Origin: Branchiostoma floridae
Taxonomy: Eukaryota; Chordata; Leptocardii; Amphioxiformes; Branchiostomatidae
Direction of reading: 5' to 3'
Assembly (NCBI RefSeq): GCF_000003815.2
Contig: NC_049983.1
Span: 18,305,231-18,369,230, forward strand
DNA length: 64,000 bases
Made by a program: the position numbers and the translations under genes. Shown in pieces: positions 26,605 to 38,118 of the stretch. The notes beneath the pieces were generated by a model. It saw only the letters and a program-made list of their open reading frames with translations. It was not told where the DNA came from and made no database searches. Positions within the stretch are counted from its first letter, which is position 1. Each line of letters begins with the position of its first letter.

Positions 26605-27412
26605 TTATAGAATAAGCGAGTTCACGGGTCAAACTGTGCATGCACGGCGAAATGCATTGTACGTAATACGGTAAAGTTGAAGGCGCCTAAAATATTAACA
26701 AAACACGTCTGGACATGGAATGGTCGGGGACTTTAACTTTTTTCAACCTAGCCTCCACCTTTGACATATAACGCACCATGTATCTCATTGCACATGAACC
26801 CCTTTATAAGTGAATAGATAAATCGTACCAGAAATGCTATTGGTGTTTGAGTATGATTTCCTACGAACAAGTAACAACCCATGGTCAGGCCATGTTAGTG
26901 TGCCCTCTCTTCGTGCATGAATTCAATGGTTCATAATATGCTGTCATCGTTTTGATATCACTGTTATAATATATTAATCAGTAACGTGACACGGGAACTC
27001 CAAGATGAGATATACCGGGTTACAAAAAAAAAGAGACAGAAAGCATCTGAAATGCTCCCAAAGTAACATAATTTGTTATGTGAAATTGTTCAAGTATTTC
27101 GTCCAAAGTACATTACTAAGTTGTATAACAGTAGTAATAACACATCCTACATACATTTTGGCATGTTATCAAGCAACCAGGACATTTTAAGATGAAAGGA
27201 GAGGCTTTGAATTTGTTTCTATTATGCATTAAGTGTGTGATAACTTAGTAACGTAAATAGAATTGATAAAAAGTGGCATAAAATAGCTCAATTAAAAGCT
27301 TCTTCAAAGTGGAAGTCCTGTGACGGTCTGTTTCTCGCGACTCTAGCGAAGTTAGTGATGACTGCAGCCGGTTTGGGGTATTAGGAAAACTGGCAGAATA
27401 TCTACTCTTCCC
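26605..27412. other. Intergenic between PADR1 gene and rolling-stone-like gene
   Basis: The two genes are convergent, so both 3' ends must lie here. I see no further gene. The region is AT-rich, with a fragment of the PADR1-intron MITE family at its left end. Confidence 0.5.
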
Positions 27413-29458
27413 CTACAGTGGCGTCTCCACGTACAGTTTGTAATCTCTCTGTCCTCTACGTAAAGGTGACGCCGCGCCTGCGTCCCTCCCGAGAGCCTTC
27501 TGGAGAATCACTACCTTCAAACTGTGCAGCGCGTACGTCAAGAGATGGAAAAATGGTATAGCCACAAACACAAGCAACACCATGTACGCTATAGCTGTCT
27601 TAGGATCGCTTTCAAAATCCCAAAGCTTGTATAAAACAACCTCCCCGCTCTTCCCCGTTCCCCCTGCGGCCCAGTAGATAACATAGAACGCGGCATACGC
27701 CATTGCAAAGGCTACAGGGTACACCATGTGAACGATTCTAACGGGAGTTCCGCTTACAAACAGGTCCAGCACAGCTAGAACCGAGTTCGTTATGTGTTCA
27801 TTGATGCTGCTGGCTACCAACTCCCTCTTGTCAAATGCCCAATATAGCGTCGTCACGAGCAAAGCCATGGTTATAGAAGTGCTGTGTAAAATCCAGTGTG
27901 CCTTGTGGTACCAGGTAAGGCTGTTCGTCGCGACGTTTTCTCCACCCTGCGGTGTTTCCGAGAACTCGGTGTAGTCCGATCTGCAGTACTCCATGACGGA
28001 CACGGCCATGGCCACGACGGTGTGTAGCGTGAGGATGGAGAAGCACCAGTTGGTCAGGTAGACCGGCCAGCGGACCCAACCTTCGGTTACGTAGTAGTTA
28101 CACAGGAGGAACATCAGGATGGTGATTGTCACTAGGGCCATGAGGGTGCGGTACAGGACGAAGGCCACCTGACCACTGCACCACTGAAACATAATACAAT
28201 GATATATTTATTGCAAGTTCTTTCCCGAGGGCTAATTACAAGTGACAAAAAGATGACAAATAATGGTAAACATTACAGCAAACAACTACTCTAACGGGTT
28301 TTGTGATATTAAGAGGAGAGTATTTTTCTTTTAGTCTGTATGTAAGCGTGGAAAGATTTGGATGGATATTACTGCCTCTCTTCTTTTCTTTCTGTAGTAG
28401 AAGGGACAGGTTTAAATGAAATGTGTTTCGTCTTGTACAATATCCAACATACAGTATTTACAGGTCCTTTCGCACATAGGTATCTTCTTATATCGCCTTT
28501 TTTATATTTCAACGCGTACGGGGTTGCTAAGTGTACAACAGAAACAATGTCATCTGGCAGGCATGTGATATGATGCTTAGTAGTATGCTATGTTCTTGAG
28601 TGGAATCGACGTTTCGGCCTCACACAGAAAATCAAAGAGAGATTATAACTGAATTGTGAAATCAATAGTGGTCTCAGTACATGTACTAGTATTACAATTA
28701 CAAAGGATAAGAATACGTCACTGGGATCACTGGTCTTTGTGTAAAAGAACTCTAGCATACTGAACCCTAATGTACATACGTCATAGGACTTCTGTAAATC
28801 GTACATACAAACTGACCATTGAACGACGCATTTAAGACTGTTCTGTACCCTATGAAGAATGTGACAGGCCATCCTTAAGCCCCCGTCACAAAACAAGCAT
28901 TAAACCTGACCGATATGTCGGCGAGCTCAAAATGGTAATTTTCGACCAAAGTACGGCAGACGTATTTTGCAATTACTATATAGGGCGTCGGGCGATTTTA
29001 TCAGCTCGTCCGTACGTTGTGATTTACCTCTGTGTGACGTCAGTTGTGCACCAAAAGGGCAGAAAAGTCAATGACTCAAACTTTCCGGAGTGAAACATCG
29101 AGCCAAGTCCAATTGGTGACGGGGAAGATTTTCAGCAAAAGATACGGTTGACGCTTGGACGACTTTGAAATTCGTCGAGCTAGCTCCAGCTAGTCAAAAT
29201 TTTCGTCCGGTGCAGGCTTTTGTAACCTTCATGATTATCCAGGCGGGCGAGCGGAAACGATCTTACCAGGCATTAGAGGGCTCAGCCTTGTCTATGTTAA
29301 AAATCACGAATCAGGGCTTTCCAAAAGACGAACACTTGCGCTCCTAGAGGTCTGCCAATGGCGCTAGTCCTTGTAGTTATACTTACCGGGGAGCGAGAAA
29401 ACACCGAGCGGTCATGGTAGCTCAGTCGGGGCGAGCACTCTTCGCGACAGGGAGACAT
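27413..29458 (-). CDS. Rolling-stone-like multipass membrane protein
   Basis: Two exons, 29387-29458 (MSPCREECSPRLSYHDRSVF...) and 27413-28183, make 280 residues. The second exon's open frame seems to begin with ATG at 28192, but that ATG lies in the polypyrimidine-AG of the acceptor (TGTTTCAG). The true start is the ATG in the upstream exon, which ends at a perfect GTAAGT donor and joins in phase to give FSRSPWCSGQVAF. About six hydrophobic helices are visible (starting VAFVLYRTLMALV, YLTNWCFSILTLH, AHWILHSTSITMAL, INEHITNSVLAVL, VYPVAFAMAYAAFY, TAIAYMVLLVFVAI). The LTNW and CREE motifs and this topology fit the Drosophila rolling stone family, which acts in myoblast fusion in the fly. The function in this animal is unknown. 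The tail is charged and short. Confidence 0.85.
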
Positions 29459-30979
29459 TGTAGAGGTGGTAGACTCGCTAGTTTCCACGTTAACGTTCGC
29501 CCTTGGTGTCACAGAATCTATGCCACGTCCTCCAGAGGCTAGGTGTGGTTTGGGTAACTGAAGGTCGGTAAGAATGAGAAAAGGTTGGTGAGTCGGGATA
29601 TCGCCCCAGGCGAGAGGCAATCCCTTTTTGTCTGGTCGTGTGTAATGTAATTACAGGTCATACTGGAGCCTTGTATAGAGGGTTACAACTCACATTGTCT
29701 AAAAACTGGTCGAGAGGCACACAAAAAATCGTATTTTTCTCAAATCATGTTCCCAAAATACAATCAAATCTCAGCGACCAGCGGGAGTGCTACGGGTCTC
29801 ATTTTGATTATAAACCTTGACAGAGAATTTCTTTCCCTAGTTACTTAGATTCCAACAACACCGTACTAAATCAAACCGAGCTGTCGTGCCATTAGCAATT
29901 CAAAATGTATGCTTCCTTTCGTTTAAAAATTATGTGGAAGAAGATATCGTGTCATAAATCATACCTATCTTGCTCAGTGCCGCCACAAGTCTGCACACAG
30001 TATCGCTGCCCTGCCAACAACATTATTTGGTCGAGTAGACATAGTAGTTTTTCTTTAAGCGTTGGCTCGTCGTAAGTTGAAGAGTCCATTCATTGTAAAA
30101 GGGTGGGCGCAAGGTATATCACCTGGGTATATAGACATTTATTCCGTTTCACATGCAAACAAACCGAGTCTCCGGAACTGGCTTGGTAAACAGGAGAAAA
30201 ATGAGGCTGATATAGTATCTCGATAGTAAATGAATTTGTCTTTATTACGCTGCTGTTACCTCCCCTTGTTCTTAGTGGACTGGTCTAATCATGCCAGTGA
30301 GACGTGTCTGCCAACATGTTCGCCCAATCAGGTTATGTCAATGACGTCAAACATTTGTTCCGATTTGCTCTCTTCAACCGAATTAATTAGTGGGAAGGGT
30401 AACACAACACAACAGATGACGTACTTATTGCGGATGTGCGTCCACCTCGATCTTTAGTAAGTGTTTCAGAAACAAAAGGAAAATTGTCCCGCGAATTACG
30501 TCTTTTCACAGTCGTTTGGACGTGATTGAAACCCGAGCCATTTTGAAAATATTATACAGGCAGACAGAAAAGTCTAGCGGATATAGTTGGTACTGTAGAT
30601 GTAATGGCGACTTTAGGCAACCGGACTGAAGAATCATTGGCTCAAAGCATACTAGTAACTCGCGATGGAACAACCGGCATACAAGGTTGTTGTTCCCTCC
30701 ATGAAAAGGTGACATTAAGTGTTTGGTGTGCCTGCGTACTGCAGCAGAACTTCTGTTTTTTTTTTAAATCTTTTGACCTTGAAACGTTATGGTCTTGTTT
30801 GTCGTCGTAGTCAAAGACGCAGGACTAGCGACCTTTGACGAAAGCGGGGTGACGCTAGATTCAGACATGCCTCTTTTCACTTTGCTAACTTTGACGCTAG
30901 CTTGTTTAATCCATTTCTTTCTTTTCTTCTTTCTTTCTTTTTGTCTTTCCTTCCTTCTTCCCCTTGAAGTTTCTTCCTT

Positions 30980-30987
30980 TCTTTCCT

Positions 30988-31018
<31 letters not shown>
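30980..31018. repeat. (CTTT)n microsatellite
   Basis: A near-perfect CTTT tract in a longer pyrimidine-rich region. The open frame through it is low complexity. Confidence 0.9.
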
Positions 31019-32231
31019 AAGGTTTTGACTAATTTCGACTTTCAGAGTAATTTTAAACCTACATGTTTAACCATATTTGGGAACATTGCACCAGATAGAA
31101 CTGATACGCACACCTCATCGCAACGAACAGACAGCAGTGATACGGACAACTCACGTTCTTGGGCTCTTCATTTATTAGTTTCCCCTACAGTTTCACACAT
31201 TTTGACAACTTAACGTTGCATATGTTGGTCAGTTTTTTTCATTTTATTATTCTTATTTATCACTTTAGTTCAGTTCAGTTTAGTTCAGCTCATCCATTTA
31301 TCAGAGCCTCGTATCCATGAAGGACTGACACTTCATTGAAGTACCTGAACTTACAGTGGCAAATACCAGTATACAATTACAGTCCATTGCAACTACATAT
31401 CGCAAAGGTCTATGCTGAATTAACAGCTACATATACAGTGTAGATCTTTCATCTACGAAACAAAGCCGGAAATAAATTGCAGTCATCTATTGGTTACAGA
31501 AATGTAATTATAGTTACCACTTAAACAGTTACTGCAATCTCTCACCATATAGAAGACCTCCAAAAAAACTACATTTCTACAAAAGTCACAAAACCCACTT
31601 ATCATTACAATGTGGGGCCATTCTTTATCCACTACCTCCAAAGAAGTCAAGCCACAAGTAATGTAGCAGAAACATCGGATAGAGCTAAAGACTAACGTTG
31701 GGCATTTGTTTTACACGTTATCGTATCTGTATCGTATACCCTTCTAATCAGCATTTCTTTTGCAATGAGGGTTTATGATTTCCCTATTCATTATATAAAG
31801 TCAACGCCAATATTGTTCATTTTACCCATCTAATGTTTATTACTTGTGTCACTGCCATTGATGTATCTTAATAAAAGAATCTTCAATCTACATAGATTTA
31901 ACATTTACACTATTTCTTTGGCCTACTCTCATAAATCATAAGAAGGAACCATTATAATCACCCCACCCTTGACTTATTATTTTCAATGTCATGACTCACA
32001 CAGAGCAACAGTAGACGTCGCTGGTTTTGAAAATGTTCATCATAGTCCATTTCATTATTCTTCAAAATTGCTATTTCAAACTTAATCCACAAGGACAACA
32101 TTGTGTGCTGAATATACTGTACATACTCTACGGCTTGAGGACAAGTTTTCACCTAAAAAAAACATAAACGGATCTTGTTGCATTCGGGAAGGTATTGCGG
32201 GTTAGTACAGTTGAAATTTAGTAAGTAGGGA

Positions 32232-32316
32232 GAATGTTTTGTCAGAGAAATTTGTAGATATTCACATAGCTGACAAAACATTCACCCACAGTGCCCCGCG
32301 CCTCCCAGCATGCAAC
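32232..32316. repeat. Short hairpin with MITE fragment
   Basis: Perfect 14-bp arms GAATGTTTTGTCAG (32232-32245) and its complement (32270-32283) are followed at 32284-32316 by a stretch resembling the right arm of the 19391-19607 hairpin (CACAGTGCCCC..CTCCCAGCATGCAA). Confidence 0.55.
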
Positions 32317-32602
32317 AGTATCCGAGAAAAGGTCCGTGCAAACGACAAAGAAGTATCATTGATAGAAATGGCTAAGAGGCAGACGAACTTTAACTTTGCG
32401 TTCGCAGCTTCATAGTTTGGCATACTTGGTTTTATCACTTCGTGATTTTTGTTGGTTCGTCTTCAGTAAGATATCGGTGCCATGTTACAGTGTTCACTCT
32501 GCCGATCCTAGAAAATAGGATAATAAAAACAAACTTTGAGTAAGTTGGCTTTGGAAGGTCGAAAATGAACATTGCGCATGATGAAATACAAAAATATATA
32601 TC

Positions 32603-35600
32603 TTATCTTATTTTACTCTCATGACTTGGAAATGTTTCAAGAGATGCTTGTGTGAAAGTACCTGGGATGACTTCGCATATGAAGCCAGCTGTAGTGTCGC
32701 ATGAGCCGTCGTCCCACTTGTTTGCGAACTCTGGATCTTGGGAGGCTTCGTAGTGCACGCAGTCTTCAAAGTTGTTGAAGTCGTTTGGTTCTCCCGGAGC
32801 CCAGAAGTCGAATTGGTGCCCGTAAAGGCGGGTTCCATCAGCCCACTCAAAGCTTCCTTCCATGTGACGATCGTCCAGGCCGAACCAGTAGGTTGAAGTG
32901 TGGTCCACGGTGTTCTTGAGCTTAATCAGGAAGTCGTTGGTATTGGCGTCTCGAGGTATGGCAAGTGTGCCGCCATCTTTAACACAGGTCTCGGCTGATT
33001 CGCTGAAGGTCTTGGGTGTGTTGAACGCCTTGTAGCAGATCCCAGGCCATGGACTCCATTCGCTGTGCGTGTAACCCACAGGACAGGGCCCTAGCCACAA
33101 AAACGTGAGTCGTTAACGACAGACCAGGAGATACAAGGTAAGTATCCAAAATGTCCCAGTTCCAGTAGCAGAAAGGCATCATATATTTCAAGTAGAATAT
33201 GTTTTAGGATAGCAAGAGGTATGCCTTATATGTGATTTTTGCTAAACATCTATTTCTCATCCATCTGAAATTATCTTGTTTAACACTTTCCTCTGACTCA
33301 CCTTCATTTCGCTCGATCTGTTCGGATTCAGGTTCTGGTAGTCCAACAGCCACGGGACCAGCCGGTCCCATGGACCCCTTTTCACCGGGAGGACCAGGCG
33401 GACCTGGTGGACCAGGAGGGCCGGGAATCCCAGGAGCAGCTGGCCCGATGAGACCATCATTACCTGGAGGGCCTGGAGGGCCGGGGGACCCAGGACCAGC
33501 TGGCCCGATAGGCCCCGGTTCACCGGGAGGGCCAGAAGGGCCTGGAGGACCGGGAATCCCCGAACCTGCAGGCCCGATGGGACCCGTTTCACCGGGAGGG
33601 CCGGGCAACCCAGGAGCAGCTGGTCCCATGGGACCCTTTTCACCAGGAGGGCCAGGTGGGCCAGGAGGGCCGGCAATACAAACTTGTCCGATGGGCTCCT
33701 TTTCACCGGGAGGGTCTGGAGGGCCGGGAAACCCAGGACCAGCTGGCCCCTCGGGTCCGCTATCACCCGGAGGGCCAGGAGGGCCGGCAATACCAACGTG
33801 TCCGATGGAACCATTTTCACCATGAGATCTGGGAGGATATGAAGGGTCGGCGAACCCAGGGCCAGCTGGCCCCAGGGGACCCCCTTCACCTGATGGGTCA
33901 GTAGGGCCAGCTGGTCCCATGGATCCCTTGTCACCTGGGGGTCCGGGGGGTCCTGGAGGCCCAGGGACACCTGCATGGAATTTCAAGAGATAGATTAAGT
34001 ATGAGATTTTCATCACCTTATTACAATGGTACTTTCTTAATAATTGTGTAGATATCACATGTTTTTATTTGCATGATATCTATCAATGCTCCTCTATATC
34101 GAGAGCTCATATACACATATGTCCTATGTCTGGAAATCCTATCATGGAATGCAGTAGATTTATCAAATTTCCTGATCTGAATTGCATAGCCATAGACCTG
34201 AATTGCACAGTCAGCATCTTATTATGTCAATCATCACATAATGGCTGCCTACATGTCCAAATTATGGCAAAGCATTGGCCCTTTCAATGTCTGAACAGTT
34301 TTGAAAAGAGCTGTCTGGGTAGGCAAACCTTGACCCCGAGACCAAGAGCTATCCGGCACCTAAATGTCATGCCCTAGGATGTCCACACCGAATGAGACAT
34401 GCCGTATTAAGACAAGATTACTCACGTTTCAGTTGGGCTACTTGTAACTCAATCATACGGTTACGGGTTCGAAGCTGGCGCACCTCGCCAAAAACATCAG
34501 CCAGTTTGACTGTGTTAAAACAAACAATAATGTTTGTGAAGATTAGTCATCCAGGATGTTTAAATATGTAGTAAAATCAGTCTTTACCACTGGATATGAA
34601 TGTATAATTTAATAAATGTTTCAAACAGCATCCACCAGCATCCACTGTTTTTCATCAATAATAGAAAATAAAAATTACGTTATTATTACCTTATTCCTCT
34701 AAATGAACAAAACAGGAAACAGCCAAAGTGTTCGAAAGTTTTTTCATAATGTTAGTAATGTTCTTTTGTGCATATTTCTGTCCAAAAAGAGAGAAAGAGC
34801 TACGTTTGCCAAAACTACCAGCAGTGTGTTCAAAACTTTTGAATTATGCATTCTTGATTTTTACTTGATATTTACATATCTAATCATGAATTTTATATTC
34901 TGTGACTGAAGAAAACTTGATACTTTGGTCATAAATTTGACATTTTTCAAATAAAGGAAAACTTGACCTGCATAAAATGGCACCAGTATGACGATGGTCA
35001 GAATGACCACAGGCCCCGAGGCTCGCCACAAACTCTTGCACAAGCCGCGGAATAGTGGCTTCTTGTCGGTGGGCGGATCGTAGACTGTTATGTACACGAG
35101 AATAAATAATTTCATCAGTCGCTTGAAAGATGGTGTGATGATTTGATGTGTGCAGTTATTTTGCTACATTCTTTTGGATCCAGTGGCATAGCTTTGTCGA
35201 TATTGGCTATACTACTTACTAACGCCCTTGCGCAATCTCTGTAAGCCACATTAAAATTCTGAGTGTGCATGTGCAGTGTAGCCTAAGGTCAAAGTTCAAG
35301 GCTCCTAACTTGTAAATATTTTATTCGATGTGCTAGCCAAGAGGTTATTTTTTCGTCTCAGTGAAATAACGCACAACCCCGGCCTTATACTCATTGAAAT
35401 AAAATATTATGTAATACCACATCTTACATATACATGTATGTCCAGACTATAAGATATTGGAAGTACATGTAGTATCTACTGCAGTACCAAGAAAAGCCGC
35501 TAGGATTGCAATAATTATGTGCATATTTAGGGTGCAACACCTAACCAAATATCATCACACTCCAAGTTATAGCAGACTCTTGCACATACATGCACTTATA

Positions 35601-36609
35601 GGCACTAAAATCAATTCGGGGCTTCTGTCTACCAAACTTTAACATATTAGTAGTTGCAGACCTATTAGTTTTACCACAATCTGTTCATGAATAAATGTTT
35701 CGGGGAGTAGTATAAAGGCGCTGATTGTTTCAGAACTTCAAAATGGTTAAAGCAGACATTGTCTGCTTTCGGTCCTGTGACTAACGTAATACATTTTGTG
35801 GTATGGAGTATGTTGTGAAAAAAAAACAAAGTAGCACCAAGGAGCTTTTAAAAGTTCCTTGGTAGCACGGGTTCCATTTCTAACAGCCGAGAAGAGAAGA
35901 CACAGACAAGACAGTGACTTGACTAGAAAATGTCTTGCAGTTTACCAGGAAAACCTGGGCCTGTCTAGGAGACCTAGATATAGTTACTGTAGTGTTATCA
36001 TATATATACTATATACTGTATACATATATATAACTATATATACTGAAGTCATACTTTACATACGGTTGTGTTATTATAAATATTGTGACACGATTGAATG
36101 TTATACATTAATTTTAATTCATTCAAACCTAAATTTAGTCTAAGTCAAATCTAAATTCCATGCCCCGCATTGTCCTTCTTACTGTCAGTGGGACGAACCG
36201 CCGGAATGTGGGCCCGGATCAGTCTCTACCAGACTGGCTGGCTGTTATAGGAAGAATAATTTGCCAGGTGAGTTTTGCTACCAGAGGTTTTCGTTGGCAT
36301 ATACGGGGGTGAGGGGTATATACGTTTGCAGGGACTGACTCCCCTTGCCAATTTCCCTATTTTTTTGCCGAATCCTACGATCCCCTGGAGGCTTTCCCCG
36401 GATAGAGTCTGGCAACCAGGTTATTATCAATCAGACTTGAGCCGTGTGGACCATTTCTTGTGCTCCATATAGAATGAAATTGTGAAAATATTTTACCGAG
36501 GACTCCCCTTGTACTACAATTAGAAGAAAGATATATAACGTAACGTTTAAGAAATGGTGCCAAACTTACCAGCATTGCCAGCCCGGGGCTGCGGCTTCCC
36601 TCCCGACAT
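32603..36609 (-). CDS. Type II membrane collagen-like C-type lectin
   Basis: Five exons: 36570-36609, 34968-35084, 34426-34509, 33302-33970 and 32603-33090. All have GT-AG borders and phase-1 junctions and make 465 residues. There is no signal peptide. Residues 1-36 are a cytoplasmic tail with Lys/Arg before the membrane. Residues ~37-53 ([15 protein letters not shown]) are the membrane anchor. Residues 54-81 form a short heptad-like helix. Residues ~84-284 are collagen Gly-X-Y repeats, mostly regular but interrupted around residues 100-125. Residues ~304-450 form a C-type lectin domain with the WFGLDD, EPN (in PGEPNDFNN) and WDDGSC motifs. EPN predicts mannose-type sugar binding, and WDD replaces the usual WND. 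The layout resembles membrane collectins and collagenous scavenger receptors, suggesting a pattern-recognition receptor. The cell type and ligand are unknown. Confidence 0.88.
36216..36418. repeat. Dispersed repeat, copy 1
   Basis: Shares AGAATAATTTGCCA, TTTTGCTACCAGAG and CTGACTCCCCT segments in the same order with 44021-44203. The ends CTACCAGAC / GTCTGG are reverse complements, so it is probably a MITE. Confidence 0.6.
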
Positions 36610-37492
36610 GATGCCGCCTGTCAGGTTTCACAGCAGCAGAAACACGTCTAACACCAGGCAGGGCGTTTCTTGAGACAAGCACACCCGAAACCCGGGGCGT
36701 TATGTATATTTTACAAGACGCAATCAAGACAAGATGAAAGGACTCATGTAAGATTAATAATTGGAATATCAAAGCTTCAATCCAGTCTAGGCAAATTGTT
36801 TGAGGCTGTCTTGTCGAAAACAAGTTACGAAACAGCTAATGAATACAGTCTGGCTTGTTTATGACGGAGAAACAAAATCTTAAATCGCATCCATTTATAC
36901 ATACCTGTATCAGGAGAAAACAACTTTCTAGAAAGATCTCTCTCAACCCACGCCAAGAAATAAAACAGCATTCAGTCTAGAAACTTTTCAGCCAATTAAC
37001 GTTACTTTGATTTTGTTTTTAGCAACAAACTGTTGTAAGTGATACCGTTTTTTGTAAGTGATACAACAGTTTGCTATTCCCCACATTTCAATACCTTCGA
37101 ATGTCCTAACAGGCTGTGGCAGAACCTTGAAATTTCAGACTCAAAGTAACAAGACAGTAGAATTTGCAGGATCCTGCAGGACACGTGTATGACTATCTTG
37201 GGAATGTCCTTGATAACAGTACCGTTAACGGGTCCTAACTGGGCGGTGGTCCGTTTCTTACCAAATGTCAGTAATATATATATATAACGTTACATGTATC
37301 TTTACCTGCCCGTTCTGTGTTTTGATACGCCCACCTTCTACTGGTCTTGCGTTGGTGGATAGCAGCCTTTGAAGTATTCCTTATTAGTCTGTGACCTTTC
37401 CAGACTATCTGAACATATAGCGCCTCGAATTTCAATCAGTAACACTTGCGTATCTGAAAAAGCTAACCACGTGATGTACTTACATATTGTAT

Positions 37493-37602
37493 GTGTGCGC
37501 GCGCGCGTTTCTATTGTGTGCGCGTGTGAATGTTTGCCTTGCGTGTGTGTGTGTGTTTCTGTTTTGTGTATTCTTCTGTGTTGTGTGTGTGTGTGTGCGC
37601 GC

Positions 37603-37635
<33 letters not shown>

Positions 37636-37694
37636 TGTGTGTGCGTGCATGCGTGCGTGCATGCGTGCGTGTCACAGTGTGTGTGTGTGTGCAT
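37493..37694. repeat. (TG)n / (GC)n microsatellite tract
   Basis: Alternating purine-pyrimidine runs (GTGTGT..., GCGCGC..., GTGCATGC...), a composition able to form Z-DNA. The long His/Thr frame on the - strand and its complement are artefacts of the repeat. Confidence 0.9.
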
Positions 37695-37974
37695 TGTGCT
37701 GGAATATGACAAGGTTATGAAATATACGTAGAGGACGAAGACATTTCTCAGATTTATTTTGTCTTAAAAAGTCGTAAAAAGCTACGTTTGATACAAACTA
37801 AAAAAAAAGTACAATTTAAAGTTACTAAATCCTTCGATTGATATGTACACGCAGAAATGTACTTTCATCACGTAATGCTACATAGCATTATTTTCACACA
37901 CAGCAATATAATCTTTTCACACCTATACTGTATGAGTCTCGTATGTACATGTCAAGTAATGATTTATCATACAG

Positions 37975-38076
37975 TGGAGACTCCGAATTAATGCGTGAAC
38001 GTTACGGACTATGGGGTGTCCTTACGTAAACATGTAAAAGACATCAGCAGAAACGTTCACGCATTTGGAGTCTCCA
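37975..38076. repeat. Short hairpin, MITE-like
   Basis: Arms of about 26 bp (TGGAGACTCC...ATGCGTGAACGTT and the complement AACGTTCACGCATTTGGAGTCTCCA-like) at 37975-38003 and 38052-38076, with a ~48-bp loop. It lies just 3' of the TEX36-like gene. Confidence 0.75.
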
Positions 38077-38118
38077 TGGCTAAGGGTGATATAATAGCAC
38101 GATCTAGAATTTATCTAG

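Larger units (their letters stand above)
29459..32602. other. Intergenic between rolling-stone-like and collagen-lectin genes
   Basis: It should hold the rolling-stone-like promoter. No supported exon. A pyrimidine (CTTT)n tract runs about 30915-31018, the cleanest part at 30980-31018. A short frame at 30604 (MATLGNRTEESL...) is unsupported. Confidence 0.5.
36610..38118. other. Intergenic between collagen-lectin gene and TEX36-like gene
   Basis: Upstream of the lectin gene start and downstream of the TEX36-like stop. No gene seen. It carries a TG/GC microsatellite and a hairpin element. Confidence 0.5.

Noticed and set aside
30604-30810. Frame starting MATLGNRTEESLAQ with a possible GTGACA donor
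   Set aside because: Weak donor, no downstream exon and no recognised motif.
33232-33976. Long frames in other phases over the collagen exon, including a Gly/Pro-rich one on the + strand
   Set aside because: Shadows of the Gly-X-Y coding strand. The antisense of collagen codons also reads as Gly/Pro.
37338-37731. His/Thr-rich and Cys/Val-rich frames over a TG/GC microsatellite
   Set aside because: Low-complexity translation of a dinucleotide repeat.
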